64,000 bases of DNA from Parabacteroides timonensis (GCF_900128505.1 NZ_LT669940.1:356489-420488); one strand, 5' to 3'; shown: positions 1 to 9,038, numbered from the stretch's first letter. Numbers and translations: made by a program. The notes: generated by a model from the sequence alone, not told the origin.

Positions 1-992
1 ATACCGTTGATACCGTATAACTTACCGGGAGTATCTCCTGCATTTAAGATCTGAGGCCATGTTATTTTCAAATCAGTTATGGCCTTTTGCGTGTCGGCAG
101 TGCGATCCCATACGGCAACACCAATAACCTCTAGACCTTTATCTTTATATTGTTTATATACCTCTGCCAATACCGGAGTTTCTTCACGGCAAGGGCCGCA
201 CCAACTAGCCCAGAAATCGACCAGCGCGTATTTCCCTTTTCCGACATAATCGGATAAAGAAGCTTTACTTCCATCTTCTGCTTCGATTGTGAAATCGACA
301 AAAGGTTTTCCCTCGGCTGTTTGTTCCAGTGCTTCAATCTGTTGTATCGTTTCCTGCATATTCGGAGTATTGCGAACCGTTTCACCAAGCAGTGCTATTC
401 TAGGCTTTACCTGTTCGGGAGTAAGATAGATATTCAGATAATTCAAAGCGATTGCTCCGATCGGATTATTTGAGTTTTTATTGAGGAAACTGTCGAGCAT
501 AGCGATAAAAGCTGGTTTCCATTCATTCTTGAAATAATCGCTTTGTTGCTGCATACGCTCTTTTTTGTCCTCTATTTGTTCCATTAACTCGCGTTGTTTG
601 GAGTCGATCATATCAGACATTTTATTTTGGGCGGTACGGAAATTAGCTAATTCTTTATTTAAAGATGTTCCTGATGGAAGTTCCGGCTTGCCTAAATCAA
701 GATTAATCGTCCCGTTTTCAAGAATGAAAGATACATAATATTCCCGACTGGCAGTGATCTGGCAAAAAGCAGGGGTGTCTATCTTTCCGGTGAAAGTGAA
801 AGTCTTTCCCGTGATGACAGTACTGTCTATCTTATTATTGTTGTTGTCGCGGTTAACAATATAAATCGTTTCACCATCCAGCGAATTGTCCGGAATCGTA
901 CCGTTTATGGTATAAGTCGTAGCCGACTTTTCCGAACAGCTGCTGAGTAGCGTTAATCCGATTAACAATGTAAATAAAAAGTTTGTCTTCAT
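1..992 (-). CDS. TlpA-like thiol-disulfide oxidoreductase lipoprotein (partial)
   Basis: The reading frame runs off the left edge, so the C-terminus is missing; about 330 residues are visible. The ATG at 992-990 gives a lipoprotein signal ending in LLSSC, then a DUF4369-like beta domain, a helical linker rich in E, K and Q, and a thioredoxin fold with the active site WASWCGPC encoded near 197-215. Proteins of this build are anchored in the periplasm or outer membrane and reduce or exchange disulfides, using a CxxC pair. The family is abundant in Bacteroidales. The substrate cannot be told from sequence. The gene is transcribed away from the Rpn gene and shares the 340-base intergenic stretch with it. 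Confidence 0.85.
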   Translation of the reverse strand, partial: MKTNFLFTLLIGLTLLSSCSEKSATTYTINGTIPDNSLDGETIYIVNRDNNNNKIDSTVITGKTFTFTGKIDTPAFCQITASREYYVSFILENGTINLDLGKPELPSGTSLNKELANFRTAQNKMSDMIDSKQRELMEQIEDKKERMQQQSDYFKNEWKPAFIAMLDSFLNKNSNNPIGAIALNYLNIYLTPEQVKPRIALLGETVRNTPNMQETIQQIEALEQTAEGKPFVDFTIEAEDGSKASLSDYVGKGKYALVDFWASWCGPCREETPVLAEVYKQYKDKGLEVIGVAVWDRTADTQKAITDLKITWPQILNAGDTPGKLYGING

Positions 993-1256
993 ATAGTCGA
1001 TAATTATAAGATTTATACATCTCATTCAAAAAACTATACAAATGTATAAAAGAATCTTTCATATTCAGTCTGATTTTCTTTTCCTTACTTTTATTTGTTC
1101 TATTATCATCAAACGGATAGAACACAATCATCAAATGAAAGGAGCATATATGTGTTTTATTCGTTTGATATATATCGAACGCAAAAACGTACGAATACTA
1201 ATCTGTGTTTGAATAGGGAAAATACATATCATACCATGAAAAAACATCTCCAGCCA

Positions 1257-1285
1257 TTGCGATAAATAAAAAACTATTATCTTTG
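1257..1285 (+). promoter_or_regulatory. Bacteroidetes-type promoter of first Rpn gene
   Basis: TATCTTTG at 1278-1285 matches the -7 consensus TAnnTTTG, with TTG at 1257-1259 about 18 bases upstream. The leader then holds a short CCC...GGG hairpin (1294-1305) before the ATG at 1332. The rest of 993-1331 shows nothing else convincing. Confidence 0.6.
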
Positions 1286-1331
1286 TTCCGTTACCCGCTA
1301 TTGGGCAACAGACCATTAAAACCATTAACAT

Positions 1332-2159
1332 ATGGAAAGATACGTGAATATCATGCTTGATGAGGGCTTTAAAACAGTCTTCGGAGTAAAGCAAGTAGCC
1401 ATTGACTTTATCAATGCCGCCCTCCTGGGTGAGCGCCAGGTGAAAGACTTGACTTATCTTGATAAAGAAATCCAGCCGGAAGTAATAGAACAACGCACGG
1501 TAATCTTCGATCTCCTTTGCGAGGACGTGGACGGAAGTAAATTCATCTTGGAAATGCAGAATTGCCCGCAACGTTATTTCTTTAACCGCGGATTCTATTA
1601 TCTTTGCCGAATGGTTTCCCGTCAGGGAAAGAGCGGACGGGACTGGCAATACAACCTGCTTCCTGTTTATGGTATCTATCTATTGAACTTTAGTCTGCCG
1701 GAATTACACAGCTGGCGAACAGATGTAATCCTGGCTGACGAGGCAACAGGTAAAACTTTTGGCGAAGTCAAACTGAAACAGATTTATCTGTCGTTCGACT
1801 TGTTCAATTTAACGAAAGAGGAATGTAAGACTCCTCTTGAAAATACGATTTATATATTGAAGAATATGAATTTATTTGATATGTCTCCATTTAAGGAGAA
1901 AGAGGATGCCTTCAGACGCCTGCTCGACGTGGCGAATCTCAATGCCATGACGGATCATGAGCGTGCCGTCTACGAAGAGAACCTGAAGATTTACCGTGAC
2001 TGGCATGCTACGACGGAATATGCGGTGGAAGAGGCCGAGAAAAAAGGTGAGGCGAAAAAACAGCGCCATATCGCTACAAAAATGAAAAAGCAGGGATTCG
2101 CTATTGAAACGATTGCTGAGTTCACTGAATTGCCGATAAAAGAGATCGAGGAATTGTAG
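1332..2159 (+). CDS. Rpn family PD-(D/E)XK nuclease / putative transposase
   Basis: 275 residues. The N-terminal domain has the PD-(D/E)XK pattern of the Rpn/PDDEXK_2 family: D60 in VIFDLL and E74-x-Q76 in FILEMQ. Members were first noted as transposase-like recombination-promoting nucleases, and some are now viewed as anti-phage DNases. The C-terminal part, from about residue 215, is a charged helix (EEAEKKGEAKKQ) followed by a short domain ending KEIEEL, the usual variable tail. The next gene is a paralogue with the same domain order and a similar leader. The gene has its own promoter and terminator, so it behaves as a single-gene unit. No inverted repeats suggest that it moves as a transposon. 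Confidence 0.85.
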   Translation: MERYVNIMLDEGFKTVFGVKQVAIDFINAALLGERQVKDLTYLDKEIQPEVIEQRTVIFDLLCEDVDGSKFILEMQNCPQRYFFNRGFYYLCRMVSRQGKSGRDWQYNLLPVYGIYLLNFSLPELHSWRTDVILADEATGKTFGEVKLKQIYLSFDLFNLTKEECKTPLENTIYILKNMNLFDMSPFKEKEDAFRRLLDVANLNAMTDHERAVYEENLKIYRDWHATTEYAVEEAEKKGEAKKQRHIATKMKKQGFAIETIAEFTELPIKEIEEL

Positions 2160-2184
2160 TTTCTTATTAACTATAAAATAATTT

Positions 2185-2226
2185 ATCAGCCAGGTTGTTT
2201 TAACATAACAATCTGGCTGATTTTGT
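2185..2226 (+). terminator. Intrinsic terminator after first Rpn gene
   Basis: Arms ATCAGCCAGGTTGT (2185-2198) and ACAATCTGGCTGAT (2208-2221) form a near-perfect 14-bp stem. T-rich sequence follows. Confidence 0.75.
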
Positions 2227-2348
2227 TTTTGGCTTTACCTTGTATTAATATTTCAATTCTTATTAGAAATGAATGCTTCATTTATTATCAAATGTGAACC
2301 TATTAGCGTCACAGTTAGCCCTTCAGGGCATTAACGTCACTAAAACAA

Positions 2349-2369
2349 GGGCGGTTCACAAACCACCCC
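2349..2369. repeat. Short REP-like palindrome
   Basis: GGGCGGTTCACAAACCACCC is an imperfect palindrome. It resembles the GGGGCG...CGCCCC element at 9017-9038 and both look like copies of a dispersed extragenic palindrome. The surrounding 2227-2440 holds nothing else recognised. Confidence 0.5.
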
Positions 2370-2445
2370 TACAGAGGCACCGATCGCGAAGCCTAATTTT
2401 CAATTAAAATAGTCTCCTTTCTTTTTGTCCAAAGGAAATATTCTA

Positions 2446-2476
2446 TATCTTTGCCGTACCGCCTGTTATTGGGCGG
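2446..2476 (+). promoter_or_regulatory. Promoter and leader hairpin of second Rpn gene
   Basis: TATCTTTG at 2446-2453 is a -7 box. The leader has CCGCC (2459-2463) pairing with GGCGG (2472-2476) around a TGTTATT loop. The first Rpn gene has the same order (TATCTTTG, then CCC-GCTATT-GGG), so the promoter-leader block was duplicated with the gene or is kept for function. Confidence 0.55.
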
Positions 2477-2495
2477 CAACCAAAATATATAAGCT

Positions 2496-3425
2496 ATGGG
2501 GAAATTTATCAATCCCTTCACCGATTTCGGTTTTCACCGGATTTTCGGTCAGGAGGTACACAAAGAGTTATTAATCGATTTCTTAAATCAACTGTTGGAA
2601 GGCGAACGCCATATCAGCGATATCACCTTTCAAAACCCGATCCTCCAACCGGAAACGATCGAAGATCGGGGAGTGATATTCGATATTCATTGTAAGGATG
2701 ATAAAGGCGGTTGGTTCGTAGTGGAAATGCAGAACGGAGCCCAGCCCTACTTTTACGACCGGGGTATCTATTACTTATCGCGGGCTATCAGTAACCAGGG
2801 GGAGAAGGGTAAAGAGTGGAAGTTTAACCTCTGCCCGGTATACGGTATCTTCCTGTTAAACTATAAGATGGGAATGAACTCCAAATTCCGCACAGATGTT
2901 ATATTGGCAGACCGTGACACCGGACGCATGTTTAGCGACAAGATCCGGCAGGTATATCTGGAGTTACCCTGGTTCACGAAAGAAGCAGATGATTGTGAGA
3001 CAGATTTTGAACGTTGGTTATATTTATTAAAACATATGGATACATTAGACAGAATGCCCTTCAAGGCGCAAAAGGCCGTATTCGACAAACTACTCGAAGT
3101 GGCGGATGTGGCTAATCTGAGCAAGGACGAGCGTGTCTTGTATGATGAAGCCCTGAAACGTTACCGCGACTATAAAAATACGATCGACTATGCCGAAGAG
3201 AGAGGGATAGAAAAAGGACGCAAAGAAGGGCGCAAAGAAGGTATCGAGATAGGAGTGACCAAAGGACTAAAGGAAGGACGCAAAGAAGGCGTCGAGATAG
3301 GAATAACCAAAGGACGCAAGGAAGGCGTCTATTCCGTGGCAAAAGCTATGAAAGAGAAAGGTCTTTCTCTCTTGACAATTGCCGAGGTAACCGGCCTCAG
3401 CGAGGCAGAGATAGAAACATTATAA
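2496..3425 (+). CDS. Rpn family PD-(D/E)XK nuclease with repeat-rich C-terminus
   Basis: 309 residues, a paralogue of the gene just upstream. The nuclease motif is D63 in VIFDIH and E77-x-Q79 in VVEMQN. After residue about 230 come repeats of the kind GRKEG and EIGVTKG, encoded by a 48-bp (16-residue) tandem repeat, and then a helical end (GLSEAEIETL) shared with the paralogue. Such glycine/lysine/glutamate repeats are typical of Rpn C-termini and can change in number. In Rpn genes studied elsewhere the C-terminal domain is also made separately from an internal start and acts as an inhibitor; whether that happens here is unknown. A strong terminator follows. Confidence 0.85.
   Translation: MGKFINPFTDFGFHRIFGQEVHKELLIDFLNQLLEGERHISDITFQNPILQPETIEDRGVIFDIHCKDDKGGWFVVEMQNGAQPYFYDRGIYYLSRAISNQGEKGKEWKFNLCPVYGIFLLNYKMGMNSKFRTDVILADRDTGRMFSDKIRQVYLELPWFTKEADDCETDFERWLYLLKHMDTLDRMPFKAQKAVFDKLLEVADVANLSKDERVLYDEALKRYRDYKNTIDYAEERGIEKGRKEGRKEGIEIGVTKGLKEGRKEGVEIGITKGRKEGVYSVAKAMKEKGLSLLTIAEVTGLSEAEIETL
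3214..3328 (+). repeat. 48-bp tandem repeat inside second Rpn gene
   Basis: About two copies of a 48-bp unit encode the 16-residue repeat with GRKEG and EIGVTKG. The copies differ by a few substitutions. Gain or loss of a unit would keep the frame and change the length of the C-terminal linker. Confidence 0.7.
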
Positions 3426-3447
3426 TATTTAGAATAAATAGGTCACT

Positions 3448-3483
3448 AAACAAGGCAGCTTGGAATGAAGCTGCCTTGTTTAT
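3448..3483 (+). terminator. Intrinsic terminator after second Rpn gene
   Basis: AAACAAGGCAGCT (3448-3460) pairs perfectly with AGCTGCCTTGTTT (3469-3481) over an 8-base loop. Confidence 0.8.
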
Positions 3484-3529
3484 GTTAGAAGTCTGTTCAA
3501 TTATTATCAGAAATGAGCTATCTCTCTTT

Positions 3530-3770
3530 ACAAGGCAACGCCTTGTGCCACAGGCTCTCTTTTGCCGTCGGTTTTTAACCGACGGATATAAAAGACAGGA
3601 GGCAAAGCCTCTTCCTTTGTGGGCTTAAGCCCCTTTAAAACAGGAACTAGCATTATATATCAAAGGGGGTAAAACCCACAGAGGAATCCGGCAAAGCCGG
3701 AACATTTAATCTATCCGTCGGTTAAAAACCGACGGCAAAAGAGAGCCTGCGGCATGAGGTGGAGCCTTGT
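3530..3770. repeat. 240-bp foldback element with 59-bp inverted arms
   Basis: The left arm (3530-3588) and right arm (3712-3770) are inverted copies: both carry CAGGCTCTCTTTTGCCGTCG and then a GTTTTTAACCGACGG palindrome. The inner part also folds (TTCC..GTGGG near 3611 with CCCAC..GGAA near 3675; CCCCTTT with AAAGGGG). It carries no gene. It looks like a MITE or REP-derived foldback sequence; flanking target duplications were not recognised. Confidence 0.6.
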
Positions 3771-3884
3771 AAAAAAGACTCATATCTTGCTAAATTTGCA
3801 CATCGACTCATTATTTCTATGTACAATTGCGAAGTCTAACTATTAATTGAGACTTGAAGGCTGGCATTAAGTGTTTTCAAAATA

Positions 3885-4390
3885 AACTATCACACTATCA
3901 TTGCTTTAGTATACCGTTTGAATATCAAAAGATGAATCAGTGATAGTTACCCGTTTTAACTATCATTCAACTATCATAAACTATCATAAAACGATCTGTT
4001 TGAGGTAATGCATCGTAAAAAAGGGGATTAAAAACGATCAGATGCCTACCGTTTTCCGATAGTCCCCTATATATTTAGTTCAAATATGGCAGTTATTTTC
4101 ACGAAAACTACTTATTCTCCTCCTTGAGATCCCCTTTTCAGGCCTTTTTACACCCGGGTTTGAACGATGCTAAGATCCGGGTGTGAAGGGTACTGGGACC
4201 CGGGTCTCAGAAGAGAAAAGTGCCTAATTTGCTGAAAATAAGTCATATACTCCGTCAGTTTTGCTAGGCTATTTTATGATAGTATGATGGTTAAAAATGG
4301 AACTATCACACGTCCTGTCATAGTCTGAGGGCATTGTATTTCAATGCGCAAGAGCTTGAAAATGATAGTGTGACAGTTCTGTTGGACAAT
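3885..4390. repeat. Gene-free stretch with scattered ACTATCA motifs
   Basis: AACTATCAT recurs at 10-11 base spacing around 3959-3992. Further ACTATCAC or TGATAGT copies lie near 3885-3900, 3940, 4275, 4305 and 4365. No credible gene is present between 3426 and 5016. The role of the motif is unknown; it may be a decayed mobile-element end. Confidence 0.35.
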
Positions 4391-4610
4391 ATCCGTTTAT
4401 GTATAGGTTCAATTCCTCCTAGTTATGAACCTGTAATAAAGCCTGCCTTGTTTATGTGACATGTATTGGATACATTACCTGGAAGGCTTCCATTTTATAG
4501 GCTGCTGTGTATCTTGTCATGTTTGTCCCCTAAATCGGGGAATATGTTGCATAAATAGTGCTGTTTTGTTCTATAACCCATGTATTTTGGAAAATTATAA
4601 GCGTTTTCTC

Positions 4611-4640
4611 TTGTTGATTCGGAAAACCTCTTTACCTTTG
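4611..4640 (+). promoter_or_regulatory. Promoter of leader RNA candidate
   Basis: TACCTTTG (4633-4640) with TTG at 4611-4613 and a 19-base spacer fits the Bacteroidetes housekeeping promoter very well. Confidence 0.65.
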
Positions 4641-4646
4641 CAACAG

Positions 4647-4918
4647 ATTCCGTAGCGAGCAGCGGCTCGCGATGAACGGTTTCAATTACATATTGTAAGT
4701 ATTTTACGAAGATTATTCCAACTCAAAAATCTGGTAAATTTTTAGCTAAACGGAATAATGGACAGTAAATGCTTGCGCTGACTACGTATAAGTGTATCCA
4801 CCATTTTATATGGGAGGATTGTATTATATCGTATAAGCGCGGGCAGTTGTTCTATTATTGTTTAGCGGGCTTACCAGAGCCTTTGAGTTAATAATAGGCA
4901 ACTTGCCCGCGTTTTTTT
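4647..4918 (+). ncRNA. Candidate structured RNA or attenuating leader
   Basis: The predicted transcript starts about seven bases after the -7 box. It contains ATTATTCC...GGAATAAT (near 4707-4765) enclosing AAAAAT/ATTTTT, then a long terminal hairpin: CGCGGGCA (4838-4845) with TGCCCGCG (4904-4911) and CTATTATT (4852-4859) with AATAATAG (4890-4897). A run of T (4912-4918) follows. It has no good open frame. It could be an independent RNA of about 270 bases or the leader of the DUF6383 gene, which begins 100 bases after the terminator. It was not matched to SRP RNA, tmRNA or RNase P RNA by their signature motifs. Confidence 0.4.
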
Positions 4919-5016
4919 ATGCCCGTTCATGATCATTCGCGGGGGTTGTTTTTACCCCTTCGTAAAATTAGTTGTTGGTTTTTGAACCCTATTTATAAAC
5001 AATTAATTTTAAGATT

Positions 5017-7620
5017 ATGAACAAAAAGTTTTCTACGCTACTGGCAGCGTTCCTGGTTGCCGGTTTTTCTTACACGGTAGAAGCGGGGGTGGTGAAGGTG
5101 ACCGACCCTACAAGTGGAAGATCTTATCTGATCGCCGCGGATGGTTTGAAGGATGTTTCGTCAAATGATGTACTTCAGTTAGTGCGTTATACTGATGACA
5201 TTAAATCAAATAATTCTTCTTCCGCTGCTGTACCGGTTGTATCTGATGATGCTCAGTGGATTTTCTCTGGCTCTCTTTCTTCTTTTACTTTGAAGAATGT
5301 AGGGAAGGCTGAATTTATGGAAGATTATAGTTCTACAGCTCGTTTTACAACAAATGGCTATAACTATTCTTATTCAGAAGATCAGATTATTCCGAATGGT
5401 GAAACTGCTAAGTCATTGCTCTTGACGACAAATGCTGCTGCAACCTTTACTGCAAAAGCTGCTGCAAATAAGGTTTACTTCTATGCCGTTACCAAAAAAG
5501 TAGCAGATGTAACCCTTACTCATTTGAAGTTTAATGGAAAGTGGTTGATTGCAAAGAATGCTACAGATGTAGAATTGGTGGATGATGCTACATTGGAAGC
5601 TTATAAAACGGCTAATCCAGAAGCTGCTCAGTGGAAAGTTACATCTGGCGATGGAAAATATGCGTCTGTTTCTCAGTCGGGCAAATTCCTTAAGGTTGAT
5701 GCTGGTGTTTTTGTATTAGATGGAACAGGAAATGTCTTTGAAGAAAACACCGCAGAAGGTTTGTTTGGTGCAACAAGTACTTCTTCCAATGTATTTGAAC
5801 AATTGATCCAGACAAGCACCGGTGCTATTCAGTTGAAAGAGACTCCTGCTGATACAGATGTAAAACTGGCATTGGAACGTGCTGAAGTAACTCCTTCAGC
5901 CGAAGCTGCTGCGACTCTTACTGTCGGTGGTGCAACTTATGATCTGGCAGAAAGCATTGCTAACGAGTATTATTTGTTGACAAGCAAAAGCGCTACAGGC
6001 AAGTATATTTCTCAGAAGAGTAACAATGATCTTCCGGAAGTATTGAGCGCAACACCAGATAAGTATGCTTATTGGAAAGTTTCAGGAAACAAAACGAATG
6101 GATATATATTTACAAACAAGGCTGGAGTAACATTGAAAGTCGGTGGTGTATCTGCATTCAAATCTGATAATGATTACAATAATGGATTTATAATATTCGG
6201 TTTAAACACTTCTAGTACTAAACAATATTTGGATTTAACGAGTGGTGGTGCATTGTCTCTTCAGAACGGTAGTTCTACGGATGCTGATAACGTTTTCGGT
6301 CTTTACAAACTGGGCGATCTGCCTTTCTCTGCCGGAGAACTGACAACAGCTTACAATACTTACTTCGACCTGTTATTGAAAGATACAGAAAACGGGACAG
6401 ATGATTTGGAAGGTAATCCGTTTGCTGATTACAATCTGGTGCCGATGATGATTGAAGATGTAAAAGATGCCGTTACAGGTGCACATTTGTATTATGACTT
6501 GAAGGAAGCTACAAGCACTGAGACTTCTTACTTATTCAAGAGAAGCGATGGTTTCTATATCGTATTGGATCTGGATAAGACATGGTCGAAAGCCGGTATC
6601 AGTAACCATGTAAATCAGGGTGGTTACAAATTCGATATCTTATCAGCTGAAAACATGAATAAGTATATCAACGGTGTAGCTGCAACTGAATTGCAGAATC
6701 GTAACCTGGCGTATAAATTCCAGGCAACCCACGCAAATTTACTGAATGATATCAAATCGATTTCTGTTATCGACAAAAATAACAAGTATAACTATCTGGT
6801 GACTTTCAATGCAAATGGAAAAACTTACCTGACAGTTAATAATACATTGAAGAATGGTGTTTATGCCGCTCTGCAGAAAAAGACTTTGGTTCATGGTAGC
6901 GATAAGGAGAACAATCCGCTGAATGATCGTTATGTAAATATATCATTCGTTAATCACGAATCGATCAAGTATATTACTGAAAACAATTCCAGAGCGATAT
7001 TGAATGGTAAAGTATTAGGTATGGATCGTCCGGGGGCTAATCCTATGCCGATGGATGCCGCTAAATTCCTGGCAGGCAAACCGGAAGGACAATGGTTTGT
7101 TCGTATGACTAACATCGGTAACAAGACTGCCGAAGAATTGAAGAACGGACAGGAACTGGATGCAGACAATGATGTTGCTTTCACATTTGTAAACCGTGAA
7201 AATCCGAACGTTACTTATGATGTTGCTCGTATGTTTGCATTAGGTGACAATAAGTATGCTGTTGAATACAACTACGGTACTTCTTTCAGTCAATATGGTG
7301 CAGGCCGTGATACATTGTCTATTACTCCGGTCGATATCGATATGAATGCCCGCCAGATGGATGGTTACAGAGATTACAGTGACGAAGAAATTCTGGATGT
7401 GGAATATCGTTTGGCTGTTGCGTCTACAAGTGATGTAAATTACTATGTAACAGAAAATCACGCAGGTCGTCATTTGTTAGGTTTGAGCAAAGACGTAGAA
7501 GATGCAACAAACTGGAAGCTGGTACGCATGGATCGTGCACGTCAGATGGATAAAGACGGTTACTTCAAATATGCTACCGACTCTGTTTATGTAGTTAATC
7601 ATCCGCAGTATTACAAATAA
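5017..7620 (+). CDS. DUF6383-type large surface protein, N-terminal part (frameshifted)
   Basis: 867 residues read before a stop. The signal peptide is MNKKFSTLLAAFLVAGFSYT followed by VEA, nearly identical to that of the intact paralogue at 37616. The body is beta-rich, with many Ser/Thr/Asn/Asp and few Cys, as expected for an exported, probably glycosylated surface or S-layer-like protein. Homology with the paralogue continues past the stop: adding up to one base fewer in the AAA run at 7615-7617 would join this frame to the next open frame (…YYNNGKYYASNDTVA…). The natural product is therefore probably about 1,317 residues, and this copy is either a pseudogene, a phase variant, or carries a sequencing error. 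Made as it stands, it lacks the C-terminal DUF6383 domain. Confidence 0.75.
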   Translation: MNKKFSTLLAAFLVAGFSYTVEAGVVKVTDPTSGRSYLIAADGLKDVSSNDVLQLVRYTDDIKSNNSSSAAVPVVSDDAQWIFSGSLSSFTLKNVGKAEFMEDYSSTARFTTNGYNYSYSEDQIIPNGETAKSLLLTTNAAATFTAKAAANKVYFYAVTKKVADVTLTHLKFNGKWLIAKNATDVELVDDATLEAYKTANPEAAQWKVTSGDGKYASVSQSGKFLKVDAGVFVLDGTGNVFEENTAEGLFGATSTSSNVFEQLIQTSTGAIQLKETPADTDVKLALERAEVTPSAEAAATLTVGGATYDLAESIANEYYLLTSKSATGKYISQKSNNDLPEVLSATPDKYAYWKVSGNKTNGYIFTNKAGVTLKVGGVSAFKSDNDYNNGFIIFGLNTSSTKQYLDLTSGGALSLQNGSSTDADNVFGLYKLGDLPFSAGELTTAYNTYFDLLLKDTENGTDDLEGNPFADYNLVPMMIEDVKDAVTGAHLYYDLKEATSTETSYLFKRSDGFYIVLDLDKTWSKAGISNHVNQGGYKFDILSAENMNKYINGVAATELQNRNLAYKFQATHANLLNDIKSISVIDKNNKYNYLVTFNANGKTYLTVNNTLKNGVYAALQKKTLVHGSDKENNPLNDRYVNISFVNHESIKYITENNSRAILNGKVLGMDRPGANPMPMDAAKFLAGKPEGQWFVRMTNIGNKTAEELKNGQELDADNDVAFTFVNRENPNVTYDVARMFALGDNKYAVEYNYGTSFSQYGAGRDTLSITPVDIDMNARQMDGYRDYSDEEILDVEYRLAVASTSDVNYYVTENHAGRHLLGLSKDVEDATNWKLVRMDRARQMDKDGYFKYATDSVYVVNHPQYYK

Positions 7621-7654
7621 CGGTAAATACTATGCAAGCAACGATACGGTTGCC

Positions 7655-8971
7655 ATGGTTGCTTATGCTTTGCAGAATACAGCGAACGGTGAATATATGA
7701 CTTATGAATCTCCTCAGAAAGAAGACATCTTGTCAATGGTTTGCTGGCCTAACTCTGAAAATTATGTAAAACATTCTACAGACAGAGTTGCTAACGAAGG
7801 TTTGTTAAATAGTGTCTTCCGTTTCGTTATTAAAGAAAAGGCTGACGGTAAAGTTAATTTACTGGGTGTAACCGGCTCTGAAACAGGTAATGCTAACTAC
7901 TTCGTTAATTTGAATAACAAATTGTATGGTGCAACAACCGAAGGTAATGGTGCTGTTCAGGTAGAAGGTGCTTATACACAGATTAACTCTAACGATTTAT
8001 TTGATATCCAGAAGGTAGAAGCTCCTGAATATCGCAAAAAAGCTCAGGGTGATGTAATTCGTATCTTCCGTGAAGAGAACGATCATGATGTAATGTATGA
8101 AAATGCTGAATTCCTGAACTTAGGTAATATCTCCCAGTTGACAGATATGACTCCTGGTTTGTATGTTGATACAGCTTATGTAAGCCGCGGTCATAACAAT
8201 CGTTATCAGTATCTGCTGGTGGTTAATCCGAAATATGTTCCTGAAGAACCTTGTACAATTCCTGGTCACCCGACTATTCATCCGGATACTACTTATGGTC
8301 GCTTCCTGGTTAACTTGATCGACTCTGCTGTTTATACTAACAAGTATGGTGAAATTCATGCTAATAAATTTATTAACGATAAGGAAGCTGATGAAACTTA
8401 CGTTAAGTTAGGATTTGTTTGGGGATACCGTACAGGTGATAATCTTTACCTGACCGAAGGGCAGAACTTCAAGAAAGTAAAATCTGTTATCGACCTGAAC
8501 AGCCGTGACTTTAACATCGCCAAGTTTGCATTCCGTTACGTAAATGCTGCTTCTAACGATGAAAACGGAGCATTCAAGATCCAGACTCGTTACGTAGATT
8601 ACAACTCTGCAATCAAAGTAAAAGATCAGAAAGACCGTCGTGAAAACAACAATGGTTATCTGAAGACTATCAATGGTGTGGTAGTTGTTACTGAAGGTGT
8701 TGCTCGTGGTGAAGAATTCAACCTGGCTGCAGAATCATCTGCTCCTGTTGCTAATGAAAGCATCGATGCATCTGCTGTATCAGTAATTGCAAAAGAAGGT
8801 GCTGTCATCGTTAAGGGTGCCGAAGGTAAGAAAGTTACTATCAGTAACGTTCTTGGTCAGACAATTGCTAACACAGTGATCTCTTCCGACAATGCAACAA
8901 TCTCTGCTCCTGCAGGTGTAGTAGTAGTTGCCGTAGAAGGCGAAGCCGCTGTAAAAGCAATCGTAAAATAA
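7655..8971 (+). CDS. DUF6383-type large surface protein, C-terminal part (frameshifted)
   Basis: 438 residues from the first ATG, but homology to the 37616 protein is in frame from about 7616, so this is the second half of the preceding gene rather than an independent gene. It closely follows the paralogue through LYVDTAYVSRGHNNRYQYLL and TTYGRFLVNL to the C-terminal DUF6383 domain (about the last 75 residues, with KKVTISNVLGQTIAN and GVVVVAVEGEAAVKAIVK). That ending resembles type IX secretion C-terminal sorting domains in pattern. It has no signal peptide, so if translated alone it would not be exported. The next feature is a long 3' untranslated block shared with the paralogue. Confidence 0.7.
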   Translation: MVAYALQNTANGEYMTYESPQKEDILSMVCWPNSENYVKHSTDRVANEGLLNSVFRFVIKEKADGKVNLLGVTGSETGNANYFVNLNNKLYGATTEGNGAVQVEGAYTQINSNDLFDIQKVEAPEYRKKAQGDVIRIFREENDHDVMYENAEFLNLGNISQLTDMTPGLYVDTAYVSRGHNNRYQYLLVVNPKYVPEEPCTIPGHPTIHPDTTYGRFLVNLIDSAVYTNKYGEIHANKFINDKEADETYVKLGFVWGYRTGDNLYLTEGQNFKKVKSVIDLNSRDFNIAKFAFRYVNAASNDENGAFKIQTRYVDYNSAIKVKDQKDRRENNNGYLKTINGVVVVTEGVARGEEFNLAAESSAPVANESIDASAVSVIAKEGAVIVKGAEGKKVTISNVLGQTIANTVISSDNATISAPAGVVVVAVEGEAAVKAIVK

Positions 8972-9016
8972 GCAATTTTTTATAATCAAATAATTTAAAA
9001 TTGACCGCGTATCGTA

Positions 9017-9038
9017 GGGGCGGTTCGTGAATCGCCCC
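9017..9038. repeat. REP-like palindrome
   Basis: GGGGCG (9017-9022) and CGCCCC (9033-9038) enclose GTTCGTGAAT. It is similar to 2349-2369. It sits inside the 3' region shared with the paralogue, which lacks this insertion. Confidence 0.5.

Noticed and set aside
4461..4655. 64-residue frame in the gene-free 3.4-5 kb region
   Set aside because: Short, Cys/Phe-rich, and overlaps a promoter; no domain.
4838..4918. Inverted repeat here as a second invertible promoter
   Set aside because: The spacer is only about 60 bases, holds no promoter match, and a T-run follows, so it reads as a terminator.
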